Shown: positions 1 to 14,340, numbered from the stretch's first letter. The stretch is DNA of 64,000 nt from Phytoseiulus persimilis (GCA_037576195.1 CM075104.1:15578211-15642210), one strand, 5' to 3'. Numbers and translations are program-made. The notes: generated from the letters alone by a model not told the origin.

Positions 1-2107
1 AGCCCATCCAGCCGGGCCGGTATAGGTGAACACTGCTCTGCCGATGTACATTCGTAGATCGTATTCTGAGATCGTCTAGTAGCATGGGAGCTCATGGTGA
101 AGCTCGACGACTCGTTAGAGCGATGATAATGGAGCGACCGAAAAATTCAATGCCAGAAAAGGCTCATCAGACTCCAACTAGGTTTGGCAAACGCAATAAA
201 TGAAACAGCAAAGTCCACCATTCACTTCAATTAGGTTGCCCGGTTCAACGGTTATCGGGAGCGATAAAGACCAACCTTCCCACTCAGACAGAAGGTTTGT
301 GCACTGATAGTAGTGAATACTGATTCAGACGGTTCTTGAGTTGAGTAGAAACATGAGACATCCGATTGCACATACCGCGCAGCGGCTCAACCACGCTGGC
401 GTGGTCTACCGGGGGTGCCCGAGCGCCTGCGGCGGGCTCGAGTCCGGCTTTTCGTTGTTCACGCTTCTCCTTCCAGCCCGTAGCCAGAGACCGTCGGCGA
501 AAATCGACGTATTCCCAGCACCCAGCTGTTCCGACGCAGGTCGAGGCAGCCACTCGCATTATCCTGTTGAGGAAGGCCGAACTCTGATCATCGATTCTAT
601 AGTTTCAGTTCTAACATTCGGGAAACTCAACTCCTCCTTCTGAGGTTAAGTCCATTTCCAGGTTGACAACGTCGCCTTCAAGCTCGAGATCAAGAATGAG
701 CTTTCTTCTCATTGTCAGCTCCCGGTGATTCGTGGGTGACGCATGTTATTGTCACTCCCATGGAAGACGAACGAGGGCAGCAGAGCAGTTCCTTTATCTC
801 CACGAGTCACTTCAAGAGCGTATCGCTATCGGGGCTCACGGAGAACATACAAAGATTGTATAATCAGGCCATCGCTATGCTTCAGGGAGATTTGTATGTG
901 TTTGCAAGCTCAGCGACCCTCGAGCAGGCCAAGCGAGTGAGCGAGAGAGCCTGACGAATTATCCTGCGCAAGCTCGCAGCAGCACCGTCAGATGTGCAGC
1001 GAGTATCGATCGTCGCCGATTCGCCATCGCCAACCCACATCTACATCTACTCACATCGCTCGGGGTACATGTCGTTGTCGCTGCAAAAGTGTTCGACGCA
1101 TCGGCATCCAATTCAACATCCCGCCGTAATCATGTTAACCTAGGGGAGCCGAGCTCCTCTATCGACATTCGTGACAGAACAAGAGTTCAGGGTTTCGCTT
1201 CGGAACTCGCTCCGGCGTAGGGCTGCGAGATCGACTCGAACATAACGAAGCTTCGCGTTTCCCGTCCACAAGAGTGGAAGGCTGAATCCGAAAAAAATCG
1301 GTGTCGAAAACAGTCGGAGTGGTTTCTGCGGAGGGAGAGGCCATTTGTGAGATGGCGCCGACGATGACTCGAATTGATCCGTCGCGCCACCGTTGGTCTG
1401 AAATGGCGGCGAGCAAAGAAGGACGACTCGCCCTACTGCAGGCTCGTTTCAAAAATCGGAAAACCATTCGAGAGAGCTTCCGTCCCGAAGGCTGGCCAGC
1501 CAGTAGTGACAAAGCATTCCTCTCCCATATGATGAGCAGCGCCAGGCTGAGCTGCTCAGGAGTAGTCGGCCGAAAGCAGAAGTGAGAAGACGACGAAAGG
1601 AAACGCCGCCCGCTTGCCGGGAAAGGATGACGCCGAGGGAGAGACCGGCGAGCGAGTAAGCGAGCCGACTGCAGATACCTCGTCGTCAGAATGTCGCCGC
1701 TATGATGGATTAATAAATTGCTGTTGTTGTTGGTGATGGCGGGACGAAACGCACTCAAAGACGGACGGATGGATGGATAATGTTGATTATTTTTGTTGTG
1801 CTCGTTTCATTCAAAGAAGGACACCGACAAGCTCAGATTCGCCGACAGTGAAAGCAGCCGCGGCGGAAGCAGTGAGATGACAACGTCAGGGTGGCTGGCT
1901 GGATGGCCCACCCAGGAGTCAGGAGACGAAGAAGAAGGAGGAGGAGGACGACGACGACGGGGGAAAATCAGGAGGAGGCTTGTTCTTCTCCAACGACTTT
2001 AATTACCGTCATGTCATTTATCATCGGCGGGATCGGACGGGACCGCCGTTGCTGCCGCCGCAGCTGAAGACAGGACGGCGACGACAGGAGGACGCCATCG
2101 AGAAGTA

Positions 2108-2156
2108 GCGGCGGGCGGGCGGGCGGGCGAGTGAGCAAGTAGGCAGGCAGGCAGCA
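2108..2156. repeat. Degenerate tetranucleotide tract
   Basis: A run of GCGG-like units passes through GCGA and GAGT units into CAGG-like units. The 4-base period is kept while the unit changes. It is one of several such tracts in the window. Confidence 0.8.
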
Positions 2157-3915
2157 GACAGGGTTCCAGCCAGGCTCGCGGAGCTCAGGCAGACCAGGGA
2201 AGCGGTATCAGGAGCGAGGCGGAGCATCTAAAAGCCAAGTTGTGTATCTAAAATAATGTTGCCAACGTCAGCAGGGATAAGTCGTCGAAATCCCTGTCAT
2301 CGAGAAGAGGAGCAAGATGCTGTACTGATGCGGTTTCACTGTAGAGTTTGTTTCTCCCTTGATTCTGCTGGTCGAGATCCTCTCCTCCTCGCGGCTGACT
2401 CCTCTATCTGACTGACTGACTCGATCACGGGCTTCTGGGCTCGCCTGCTCGTCGTTCGCCTCAGCGCCGCAACCACTTAAAAGAATTGTGCTCGGCTGTT
2501 GTTCTTCTGTGTTCTCATCGCCTGGAGACCGGAGAGGGTAACAACAAGGGGAAGAAGGATGGAAAAACTAAACAGCAGCGGAACAAAAACACGGTGCCTT
2601 CCTCCGCGGTGCTGAGAGGAGCACGAATAACGAATCATTCCTCCTCTTTGTATGATTCGATGGATTCATAGATGCAACAATGAGCGGCTTGTTGGATGGA
2701 TTTCTCCATGCTGAGGTTGGAGAGAGGAGGGAGAAGGTCCCTCGCAAAATGACTGATGGATGGTGGTTTTAGGGAAAAAATGTAATGGCAGCTCGTTTCC
2801 ATACCGAGTTTCAAACAGAGATCTCACCGATTTCAGACTTAGCTTCGTGCCGAGCACATTTTTGTGCTTTCGTGGTATGATTTCGACGATCGAGGCATCT
2901 GAACAGCCTGCAGCCGCATTCATATCAGTGCGCTCGATTCTTTGTTGGATTTTCCGCTTCGTGTAACAAATGTTGCTTGGAGCTCAAACCGTTAATTGAG
3001 GCTTCCCTCGATCCGATCGGAAACGAGAGAAAGAGCATCTTGCATGACTCCAAAAGACGTCGCTCGCTGCGAGGACGTCTCCAGTGGGAGAGATGGCCCG
3101 CCTCTCAAATTCCCACTTATCGCATCGATTTGATGCCAGGCATCATCGACTGTTAGCCCTCCACAGAGAACTGTAGAAAGCCTCGTCTCCTCCTCGGCTT
3201 TCGGAAGAAATCCAGAGTACACCGCGGGTCATGAGCTTCTCGGTGGTAAGCGGCAGCCTGAGCTGTATATTCCTCATCGATCCTTATATCCTCTTCTGCA
3301 CGGTACTCTGAATTGCATCAGTGATTTCACACTGCCTTCGACTATGCCGATCGCAGCAGAGTCTCGATCAAGGAAAGGTTCAGGCGTTTTATGCGCTGTC
3401 CTCGGGGCTTGGTTTCGAAACTCCTGCTGCTGTGCGAGTGAGATCTGGGCGGAAGATCCCGAATCGAACGGAAATAATGCTCAAGCCTGTAATGTTGTCT
3501 CCGCAAGGCTCTCTTGATCACGAAGGCAATTCGCCGGGGAAATTCTCATCCCCGCCTATTAGAACTTGCTTGCCTTGCCCAAGTAGCGCGTTCACCGCTT
3601 CCCGCGCTGGCTCCCAGTACGAGGGATCTGTGGGATCTATTCGGAAATTCCCCCGGAGGGAAGGTCCATCGTTCTCGGAGAACTAAGCGACGAGTCGCAA
3701 ACCGCTATACCGCTTGCACTCCAACCTTTCGCTCAAGACATCCTCATTTTGGTATCAACCCCGTGGCTACCCTCAGTTTTCGCGGTGATCGAGATTTGCG
3801 TTTAGCCTACAGCACCCGGGATCATTCAGAAAACCGTTGAGTGAGTCGACTTCATTTCCTTCTTTGTCACTCTCAATCGGCAGTTTCTTTCGTTGCTCGT
3901 TCCGCGGACGGAGGA

Positions 3916-3932
3916 GGGGGGGGGGGGGGGGG
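3916..3932 (+). repeat. G homopolymer run (17 bases)
   Basis: An uninterrupted G-run follows a GGA-rich lead-in. Length in an assembly may be unreliable. Confidence 0.9.
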
Positions 3933-6900
3933 CGAAGGAAACGATGGGCTCAGCTTCTTTCCGGCAAGAAAAAAGGAGCAGACTCCATCCGAGCGAGCGG
4001 AACAGACTGTCCAACACATCGCTACCTCGCATGCACAGACCGACCGACAGAGAGGCGTACTGACCAGCAGGGGGATCTGACACGCGATTTCCGTCGGGCA
4101 GCCACTGTTTAGCCTGCCCCTCCTGCGAGGCATTCGTTGGCTGTTCATGCTTGTGCGGCGTCAAAATAACGAGCCATTTCCCTTCGCGGGACAGCCGGCA
4201 CCATCGCTGCCGTGGTGGCGGTGATTGCCGCTGAATTACTCTCCTCTCGTCCTTTGGCTTCCGCTGTGAGAACATACAGAGGAGAGATTTGGGTGGAACG
4301 CCACATAATCAGCGATGGGCTCGCGGGCAGGTAAGCGAGGGAGAGCTGGCGCTTCCCTATTGGTCTCCGGGCCTCTTACCTGCGAAGCTTGCCTCCGTCG
4401 GAGGCTGCCACTCAAGCCGCGGGTCGCCCGCTCGTTCGCTAGGTTGACTGATTTACATTTCTCGTCTCGAATCATGAGATTATTGCTCAAGTTCTCAAGC
4501 TGGTTACCCCGCACGATTTCGCGACCGTTCGTATTCAGCTTGGGCGATTCGTCGGAGATAGACCAGTTCGACCGTTCCGCAGTGACTGTGGCCGTATTTC
4601 AGCTAGGACAGGTCATCAGCTCCTGGGTCGGAGGAAGAAGCCCTAACTGCGCTCGAAAAGACGGAGCCTGCTACAAGAATTTTCTTTCTGTTCCGCCCTG
4701 TCGATTCGGTGTGGACAGGGTGCCACTCTGATGATAACTGTGGAAGAACTTTGCTGCTACTGGAACGTACGAGCGGAGCCTGAGAGCTAAGTGCCGAGTT
4801 AGCAGCGGAGACTCTTGGAGACTTTTCGAAGACTAGGACGAAACGCTGCCGCTGCAGCCGCGACTGCTGCTGACTCATTGGGCTCGTTGTTCACCCGCTT
4901 ACTTCTCCTGCAAGGGCTCGGAAATGGCGCCGGGAGCTCAGCATAATGCCCCCGCGACTCCTCGCTTCCACCGCCCGAGCTCTCCCTGTCGCCCCGGAGT
5001 CTCTCGTCCGTTCCCCTCATCGGTCTTCTTGTGGGAATGCAGAATAACGATGGGGGTTCTTCCCGGTCGCCCAGTTGTCGATGAGTGACTCTTGGTTAGA
5101 GTCCGAACTAAACTCTTAACTGAATCTCGGTTTGCTCACCACACTACTCTGTAAGAATGAAACGAGTATGAGCGTTTTTGCTCGCTGTTGGATTGAGAAA
5201 ATGCAAACCAATTCAAACGGCTAGAGTCAGTTTCATTCGGAAGCTCGCACAAGAGAACCATTGAGTCTCTGAATTAAGCTACAGAGGGTGAAAACGAATG
5301 TGTAAGCAGGATGTCGCTGAGAATATTGCTCCTGTCCTCAGACGATCGTAGTGGAAAGGATACGGGGTCCAGCTGGTGAAAGCTAGCCGTACATCCAGTT
5401 TCGTCAGTATCTCGGTGAGGCCCCTGAAGCACGTAATCGTTCGACCTTAACTGTAAGAACGGGTCGACTTGAGCTCTCGGCCTCGGGAATGCTGCGGCGT
5501 CGAGCTGGCGCAGCGAACATGCGCTTCAGGAGCAGACCACGTCGCCCGATTGGCCTGTTGCCCGGTACGTTCTCTGGAACATTCTCAGTCGACGCTCGTC
5601 ATCGCGAGGAGACACTTCTCCCACTCTCCTCATCTCGAGCCGTTCCATCCTCGAATAACGATTTTCTCCTCGGACGTAGACAGCCAGCTCGGAAGACACA
5701 CTCATCTCACGCACTAGAAGTACCGCTTCAAGAATCGCGTTCAGCTTGGAAGTTGTCACTCGATTCGGCCACGTTCGAGCCGCTGATACTTGGACTCCTC
5801 GAGAAGAAGGCGTCGAAAATGTTCTCCGTTCCAACATCCTCATCGGAATGATGACATCTCGGCGAGCCTTGGACCCTAAATCAGAAGAATGGTGTATCAG
5901 GAGGAATAGGATAGTCTTCACCCTTCCACTCCAATAGGAGATTCGAAAGGGTGGTCTTCAAGCATTCTCAGCTGAGAGAGATCGTCCCTGTGAGACCGGT
6001 CACTACTTGATATCATTCCGGCATATCTGCACCGGGGTGAAATTCACGATTGGTTTCCTCTTCGGAAGCCGTGAGCATCGATTGAGCTCAGAGACCCTTG
6101 CTGACGAGGAACACCGCTGAGTGGAATTTCACTTGATTTATGGAAGAATCACTGCCATTCCCCCTGGTGTCCAGGTTCTGAAGAGCGGATCTACCCGAAA
6201 TTCGACGTGTTTCTGCATCAAGGTGTTGCAAATGGTTGCGGGAGCAGTCAGACTTATTGTTGACCAATCGGGATTTGTGAGATGCATATCACTGAGCTCG
6301 ATGCGCGGTTTTTGTAGTCCTCGAAATTCCGGGGAGCGAAGAACGCGCGCTGAGGATAGGAACGAAACTTCCTCAGATGAACGGAGTTACTCGTCCTCCA
6401 TAGCCAACGGACACTCTTCGTTACACGGGTGCATTCCGCGAGGTTGATTAATGGGATCACCTTCTCTCTTGATTGGTTGCATCGTTCATCCAGAGCCGAG
6501 CTTCCATGATCCAGGTTGAAGTCACTCAACTATCCGAGGAACGAACCTGAGCTCGTTTCAGTCCCGTCCCGAATGAAGTTTTGGATGAGCCTTGCGTCGA
6601 AATCCCGCCGCGATTTCCCGAACGCGGGTGTGATCGGAACGATAATTCCCCAACAGGATGGCATAGACTCCTTGGTCTCACGACCCCGGTTTCGTCGTTA
6701 TAGGAGTTGTTCTTTCGTCAGCTACCTGGAAATATCGGGAGTGAGAAGCGAGAAAAACCGCTGACTTCAATAGCCGATGCAGCCAAAAAAATGGGAACTC
6801 CACTCAAAGATCCTCCCGCTGCTAATGGTCCGGAACAAACAAATCGGCCGCAGAGAATCGGCTGCGTCAATCTCTGCTCGTTCGCTCAAGCGACGCCTAC

Positions 6901-7234
6901 TTGCCAACGATGAGTATGTTCCGCTGCTGCGGCGGGCGCCTTGCTACTGCTTCTCCTTTATACCCGATGGAAGCCATCGAAGACAAGCCCAAATGATCGA
7001 CTGAGTACCGCCTCATTAGGACTTCCATCGAGCCTATTCACTCGACAGCACAGTGGCAGGCTTTCCAGCATCTAGGCCACGCGAAAGGGTTTCGACGTGG
7101 CTCACGAAACGATGGCACGCTGGGATCCGGGAGATCTCCCCTGTGAATGCGAAATCTCAACGAATCGTTCGGACGCAGAATTAGGGAAAACCGTAACGAC
7201 GCTCCCTTGAATCGTTTTCCTATCCACGAGCTGC

Positions 7235-7987
7235 TCAACACTTCACAATGTCGCCGACGTATTCGTTGAGAGCGTCGCTTCGAAAGAGAGGGCGCACTGT
7301 GGGCTGTTTCGTATTTTCGGAGGTGGTTTCCCGAATGTCCCCGATGTGCTTTGCCGCGAACCGTTCGGGAGCGGGAAGATCGGCAAGGTTTCCATCCGGA
7401 TTCGACTGGAGCTCTCCGTCGACAGGAAGACAAAATAATAAATGAACAAGCGCTGAATCACCACCCACCCCAGAACCCCCTCCTCCCTCCTGCCCCCGGC
7501 CGCCCCGAGCAGCCACAGATTTCCTCGTCGGTCGTTCCCACCCCGCTTCCCAAAGCATCTCACTCACCGTATTTCCGTTGTGGACTCGGGTGGATCCGAG
7601 GGGGTTGGTTCTATTCAGACGTCCCTCCCGTCGGTCTCCTGAGTTTTCCCTCCTGTTCAGGAGAATGGGCGTTCCGCTCGATCGAGAAGATTTGCCATTG
7701 GCTGAAGAGCAACTCTCCCCCTCGTGGGAGGACTCCTCTCGCTCCTCGCCCAGGAGTCGTGCTCCTGAACTCTGCTCGTCGACAACTGGCAGATCGCTCT
7801 CGGAGCTGGTGACACTTGTTTGCGCACAGAGATCTCCTCCTTTCACCTGGGCAAGCCTCAGATCGAGTTCATCGAACGCGCAACTCGGGCAGGGCCTGGA
7901 TACCCAGCCAACGTAGATCCTGCTCTCGATCCTCCCGTCCGAGCTAGTTGTTTCCTCTGTTTTCGCACGCTGTGGGCGCTCGACCAT
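7235..7987 (-). CDS. Candidate last two exons of an unidentified gene
   Basis: The minus strand is open from an ATG at 7987 to a stop at 7235. A consensus donor (GTGAGT, intron starting at 7567) and an acceptor (CAG, exon resuming at 7405) divide it into exons 7987-7568 and 7405-7235. Both junctions are in phase 0. The first exon gives a Ser/Glu-rich, probably disordered segment of 140 residues. The second gives about 56 residues ending EYVGDIVKC. The 162-base intron is glycine/purine-rich, a multiple of three and also open, so an unspliced reading of 250 residues is possible. I do not recognise the protein. The 5' end is unresolved: an in-frame stop lies just upstream of the ATG, and no upstream exon with matching phase was found. 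Chance openness is possible. Confidence 0.33.
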   Translation of the reverse strand: MVERPQRAKTEETTSSDGRIESRIYVGWVSRPCPSCAFDELDLRLAQVKGGDLCAQTSVTSSESDLPVVDEQSSGARLLGEEREESSHEGESCSSANGKSSRSSGTPILLNRRENSGDRREGRLNRTNPLGSTRVHNGNTVSEMLWEAGWERPTRKSVAARGGRGQEGGGGSGVGGDSALVHLLFCLPVDGELQSNPDGNLADLPAPERFAAKHIGDIRETTSENTKQPTVRPLFRSDALNEYVGDIVKC

Positions 7988-10900
7988 TCCGAGACGGCGT
8001 CGTCAATGATCTGGATTCTCATTCGATCTGAAAGTATCACCGCCCTGTGAGCACCTTCCTCGAACCAGCAGTTCTTGACGGAACCGACATCGACTCTTTC
8101 GGTGAGTATTTTCCCGCTCCTGTACGGCTCTCCCGAACAGATGGAGTTTCACAGAAGCCATTCCTATGTGCCGGTTGACGGTGACCACGATCCGCGGATT
8201 GATTGATCCAACCTCCTCCTTCAATCAAATCTCAGGACACTACTGACTTGATACGTGACCAGCACGAGAGGAATCAATACAGCTCGCTTTCATTGTGCTT
8301 GACTCGGCCTGCCTCCGCCTTGAATGTTTCTGAGAAGAATTAGTTCCGCGAGGGGATTCCCATCCTCGTTATTTTTCGCCGTTTGGAATGCGTGGCGCCC
8401 TTTAGAAAAACTTCCTCCATGACTTTCTTAGGTTTTGCATGGCTTCGGAGCGAAGATCTGTCACTTGCGAGGAGCATGAGGTGCTTTGCCATACCATCGT
8501 TGGTATCGCCATGTTTGCGCCGTCCCTGCAGTTCTCCTCCTCCGCTACGACGCAGTTGATCTTCATGGCTGGAATCGCCTGAGAAGCAGCATCGCAGGCT
8601 TCCTATCCATCCTCTGATTGTCAGCTGACTAACGCAGCTCCTCAGTACTCGTCCTGAACGTGAGCCATCAGCTCATGGTACTGGCAAGCGAAAAGCAAAC
8701 CCGTTGTCCAGGCGGACGATGCTTGCGCGTCTTGGGCGTAGACACTAAGCACCCAAATTCAAGATGGCGTTTGTCGGCGCCGGAGATCCTGGCCGGAGAT
8801 CCTCGAACGATGTCATGGTGTGCGGATCGAGCTGGATGAGTTTCCTGCACTAGTTGTTCCAGTCATGAATTGATCGTCTTTGAGTGTTTGCTTCTCGGGA
8901 AGTCACGTGCGGCTTGTGTCGACTCCCCCGATGTCTGACTGCTTGGGAATTTGTCGTTCCGGTGAACGACCCCTCGACTTTGAGCTGAGATTCGCGCACG
9001 CTCTCACCAAATTGGCCCATTGTTGTCGCGCGCGGTCCCCCACGACCCGATCGTGTTCAACACCCGGGACGCGCTTGAAGTCACTATATCTAGTGTTTTG
9101 ATTATAGCGAGCTAATCACTCGATGATGAGTTTGGCTTCAACGTGCTCGAGTAAGCCGAGCAGAATCCGACATCGGCTCGCGACCGCTGCACAGGCAAGA
9201 AGACTTCGCAACTCGACGACACTCTATCGCGACAGACCTGATATGTTTGATATTCTTGGTTTCCAACAAATTATCAACCAAGGTGTCAGACATGTCGTGA
9301 TCTCATAGCGTCCATTCATCGTGAACATTTGTGATGCAAAACCGCAAGGGCTGCCGTCGTCCAGAGTCAAGTAAGTCATCGTTCAGGTTTACATCTCATC
9401 GTGATGCTGCTATTGGGAATCTTGAAGCTCCTGTGTAGAATGAAGATCCCGGGTGAATGTCCATGGGATCCCGGAGCTCGTTCGGGCTCCGCCGAGTTAG
9501 GCCTCCACGATAGCCACCTAGGAAAAAATGGAGGCTCCCGCAACGTCAGCAAGGGGTTTCAGTTCGGCTTGGAACTCTCTATCGGAGTCCTTGTACCGGC
9601 TCCTCCTGTTTCTCGGTCGCTGCCGATCGGAGCGTCAAGATCTCAGATCTTGTCGAGTGCCTTCCTCGATGAGTTCTCTTGGAGCAACCGTCCACAAACA
9701 GAGTTCTGTCAGCCGCCTCCTCGAGGCTCGCGTGAGAAACACGCCATCTCATATCTCCACGTTCGACTGCGAGTCTCTCACGAGTCTAGTATCGCTCCGC
9801 CCGACGGGAATCAAATTATTGAATGAACGCATGAAAACCTCTAACGACGCAACCTTCCCGCCTCCCGGGAAAGTCCCTTCAACTTCCTACCGCGGCACCT
9901 CGTCTCGTTGTGAGCCTGGATGACTTTGGTCTCATTGCAGCGGTGGTAACTGCTCGACTTTCCGTCAGCTGTTACAAGAGGGATCGTAACATGTGCTTCG
10001 GAGCCGTTCCCTGAATAAAGTTGGTTTCTGTGTGCATGTTCGTCCGTCCGTCTGTTACACCCAGTGCGCAGGAATCCTCCCCTTTCGGGCGAGCGGCTGC
10101 GTCCAGGAAGGAGTCATCATAGAGACGGCTCAAAAAATCAAGCGATGGATACAAGAATGGATCACATCCATAGACGGCCTCTGATTCACTTGATGAAATG
10201 CTAAATCGAGTGGAGCGTATCGAAGTGGAGCGGAGCTCGAGAGTCAAGTCTTCACGCTGACAGGAGGGTAGCGGGCGGAACGAGCAAAAGCTGCAGACGG
10301 ACTGAGCGACAAGATGACTCGGTTTCCCCGCTGAAATCCAGCGCCGAATGAGTGAGCTGGCAAGCGCTGATAATTCAATCAGAGGTTACTCATTGGGCAG
10401 GCAAGCAAGCAGGATCCAGATGAGATCATCGAGCGGGCAGGGCAAGCAGAGAGGACGATACTGAGAGAACTCTTGACTGAGAACTGTCACGACCGACGGA
10501 AGGCCGCTTAGCAACGGGAGTGAGTGGGATAAGACCAAGGAGGGAAGAAGAAGCGCATCAAAGATCGTTTCAGACCGCCATTCCATTCCCAGGAAGACCA
10601 TTAGTGTTTTGCTGTGGCAAGAAACTGCTGCTCCTGCTTGCGCTCGTTAGCTGGTGCTCAACGGGTAATGACAGCGAAACCAACAACTTCGTTGATGTCC
10701 GCTAGTGACGAAAGCATCTCCCTCAGCCTCTCGCCCGTCGGGGCAAGCTGCACTTATGCAACATCAGCTCGCTGATAAACGGTGTGTCATGAAAGCCTTA
10801 AACGGAGGCACGCCACTTACAGCAAGAAGGCTTAATGTACATAGATTCATGCCGTTGATGTCGCGTCCTCGATCATCGGACAGCTACACTCAGAGACGCT

Positions 10901-13900
10901 CGACAGGAGTCTATTTCATACAAGGAGAACGAATCCCCGATCGGCCTTAGCAAAGCGAATTCCTCCTCGGACACTGCGGGATGTAGCCCGACTCCCAAGC
11001 AGAGTGCTCAACTCCTGCGGTTGTTGACGTTCCCCGATGAATAAGCTTGGGAGGAAAAAACTACGAATGGAGGAACACAATAAAGTAGCGGCGCAGAAGA
11101 GGAACCCATAAAACTGGAAGAAGTGAGTACAAAGAAAGTCCCTTTGTTCTTCAAATGAAAGTAAGTCCATGATTAACTGAGGCGCGGGCCATTTGAACGG
11201 GAGAGTCAACTCAAACTCTGAGTAAGTAACCAAGTCCATCGTGGGGAGATGGGGGGGGGGGAGGGGGGCAAGGGAGGACATTGGAGGAGAGGAGGAACGA
11301 ACCGACTACCGAGCGGCCGTCCAGGCTCGGGCCCTGTCGGCCAGAGCAGCGGCGACAGCAGCCCCTTCAAACAATCGCATTAAAAGGGGACGGACAACAC
11401 ATCTGAGAAAAAGGAAGACGACTCAAATCATAAAAGAGTCGCTTCCTGGGATTTATGGTCTGATCGGGGAAAGGGAACGCAGGCACTTCCTCACACGCAC
11501 CCGATGGCACACGAAGGCAAGCTACGATGTATGTGACGACCATTCACCATTGAGCAAAGGGGCGAGACCCATACACCCCCGACATTGCCCCGTCCCCCGA
11601 CGCTGGTCCCTTATAGCCCTCCCTTACATACATATACTCGCATAGCATCGACACACGCCGCATCTTCCGTCTTCATAGATACATCCACTCTATACGAGTA
11701 TATGGATGGGCGGACACCCTCAATCCCGTCGTCGTGGACGTCGTTGGTGTAGTTTCCTCGGTTCACCTACTTGGTCATTCGCGAAGCGAGGGAAGACGAT
11801 ACAGAGACGGTCTTTCGTTTCGGATTCTGTGCAATGCTCGACGATGAGAACCCTTCCGCTGAAAGTTCTGTTCCATGATTGTCAGAGGTTGCTCGTCGTG
11901 TATTCCCGAGGTCGAGAGCTGGGGTCGATAACTTATTCGCCCAGGATCACCGCTAAGCTCTAAGACGAAACACTAAGCTCAGGGTTTTGATTTTTCTTGC
12001 ATTTGGATCGGGCGGCAAGATGATGCTCTTAACTGGAAGTGCATGAATCCTCGAGTCCTCCGTGACAACTTCCGGTTGATCCCGATTTTTCTCGGTTTGT
12101 GTGAAGGCACCCTCACTGCGTGTTCCTCCCGAAGTGATGGATTGGTGTTCCGAATCGTTTTGAGCCGTATGATCATGAAAACGGTGGTGCCGTCGAATCA
12201 CAAATAAGGATCACAAATACGCGTATTCGGCCCCAAGAAAACACCGAGCAGAACATTTCTTAGGTCTCGTTCGTCATCGAGGAGAAGAACCTTCTTCAAT
12301 CGAGTCGGATAAAATTTTTCGTCATTGGTCTCCCACCGATAGTGGCGCTGCTCGGATGTTCGTCAATGTGCTCCAGATTTCGGTCTCCCCGGCTCTTAGA
12401 AACCTCAGCGGGTGAAGATCCGTACGATTTCCGGAGATCATCGTCTGGAACCGAACGAATCGAACCTAATTATCCTCAAGAGTGCTATCTCGAGATTCGA
12501 GCGTTTAAATCAAACCTGGAAGTTCGGAGGATTAGACATCTCTTTCAGCTAAGCTTCCGAGTTCCGCGGTGTCGACGAGAGTTTTCAGGGCCACAGCTTC
12601 ATGCCGGCAGCGTTTTCTTCAAGGCGGACACTGAAGTCTCGACGTTCCCGTGCCGTAGTTCGCGCGGAAATGCGGTTTCGAGAGAAGTTTTCCAAAATAA
12701 GCCAGAATGAGCGAGGACACATGGGGTTTTGGACCGGCGACTCACGGTTGTTTGTGTGGGTGTGCGAAAATGCGGGGAAATCGGAATCGACTGAGGATTG
12801 TATCAGAAAACGCGAGGTTTTCGTTTCAGTCGCTCCCTTAGTGGCATTGCTCCCAGCCGCCTGCGAACTACTGTGCGCTGCTGCGGCTCTGAGTTCCGAA
12901 TCGGGACGTCGTTTGACGAATCTGAAATTTTGTTGAAAGTATCCCGTTATTCACGTCGTTTTGGTTTGCACAATTTCGATTTCTTCATTACCGCTCATAA
13001 ATCGTGTGGAATATCAAATCCCGAGCGTTTCCAGGTATATCGGTTCTGAATCTGACTCTGAAACGGGGCGAAACCGCAGAAGTATCTCGCCATGCTCTAT
13101 AAATGGAGGTCCATTCATCATCGAAGAATGAGAGCTTGAATGCGCCGAGGTATTCCATTCAGAAATCAGATTATCTTCTTTAATGGGGCTGTAAGTCCAG
13201 AACACTAGCCTGGGTTGCGTGTCGGAGGAAAACTTCATGAAGAGCGTTGGAGGCGTGATGATAGAGAAAATGATATCTGATCAACCCTGCTACATTCGGT
13301 AGCTTCCGTTCTCCAGAACGCATGGAGTGCGCGGTTGTCATCGACTGATTGCGTCCTCCAGTATGTTAACGTGCTTCCATCGAACATCACCCCTCCCTGT
13401 GTTCTCGACCTGGAGGACGGACTCCAAGCTTCCGGAAACAGATCCGATATTGACTCCGTGTTCTGAAATCGAACCTTATGTTGGAATCGGCCAATCTCTT
13501 GGGATGTTTCAGCGTCATCATCTTGTACCCGCTGTTGCCATGGAATCTATCGTCCGTCCTCAGAGCTTCTCCCGAGGACTCCTTTCTGAATGGAGAAATC
13601 TTGGTCTGGCATTGTCTTCGAAAATTTCCTCGGCCCTTGCTTTCGAGCCCAAGCACGGATCTCGATCTCTCCAAAATGAGCCTGACTCGCCTTGAGTAGG
13701 TTCTGCGCAGGATGGGATCCCCATCGTCAAGTCCCTCGAGCTCATTACCGATATTGAATGCGTATCATCGAATTAGGGGCTGACCAACTGTTCAATGTTT
13801 GTGGTGCTGTCCGAGTCAACGACTCAGTCCTGACGAAGCGAACGATGCCGGTCTGCGGTCCCGGCGGAAAAGCAATGCCAGGCAAGAGAACAGGCAGTCT

Positions 13901-14340
13901 TGACAACGAGCAAACGATAATCTCCGAACTGATCCCCTGCAAACATGATCCTGGCTGTAAACGGACACCTGTCAGCCATAACTTCGATATGTCTTCCAAT
14001 GTGTGCGGGCAGGAGCGCTCGATCGAGTCCGTGAGAGAGTGATTGAGAGGGAGGGCGAGGCCGGTCGGCTGGCTGTTTGATTGCTCGTATGCTTGGTGAG
14101 CGGCACATATCAGCTGAGTGGGTGTTGAGCACAGAATTCAGTGGCCTAATATATTGAAACTTGCACCATTAGATTATTGGGTGATTCTATCGCGAGGTAT
14201 CGACCGGAGGGGAGCGTTTTCGCCCGCTCGACAACCGAGCCGGAAACGAAAACCATAAAAGTTGATGTGCGCACTGGTAGAGCACGAAAGCTATCTCAAG
14301 AACCGAATCTCATATTTCATCCGCTCACTGAGGAGAAGGA
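7988..14340. other. Unassigned DNA, no recognised gene
   Basis: I see no recognisable protein domain and no exon series. Notable sites are a GTGAGT donor-like site on the plus strand at about 8101, a 14-base direct tandem repeat (unit containing GCCGGAGATCCT) at about 8780-8807, and a G-rich tract at 11251-11268. Open frames up to about 140 codons occur on both strands but look like chance. Confidence 0.55.
11251..11268 (+). repeat. G-rich run
   Basis: Eleven G, one A, then six G, within a purine-rich stretch continuing to about 11300. It is a possible G-quadruplex former, on composition alone. Confidence 0.85.

Larger units (their letters stand above)
1..7234. other. Unassigned DNA, no recognised gene
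   Basis: I see only short, mutually overlapping open frames with no recognisable domain and no convincing exon chain. The stretch contains a degenerate tetranucleotide tract near 2108-2156, a G-run at 3916-3932, and scattered short arginine- and serine-rich frames typical of non-coding DNA. A gene with small or diverged exons could be missed here. Confidence 0.6.

Noticed and set aside
5350..5370. Minus-strand GTATCCTTT, a perfect U12-type donor word
   Set aside because: No U12 branch word was found downstream on that strand, and there is no open exon before it.
14262..14330. tRNA-like A-box (CACTGGTAGAGCA) on the plus strand
   Set aside because: No matching B-box consensus at the right distance and no acceptor stem; treated as chance.
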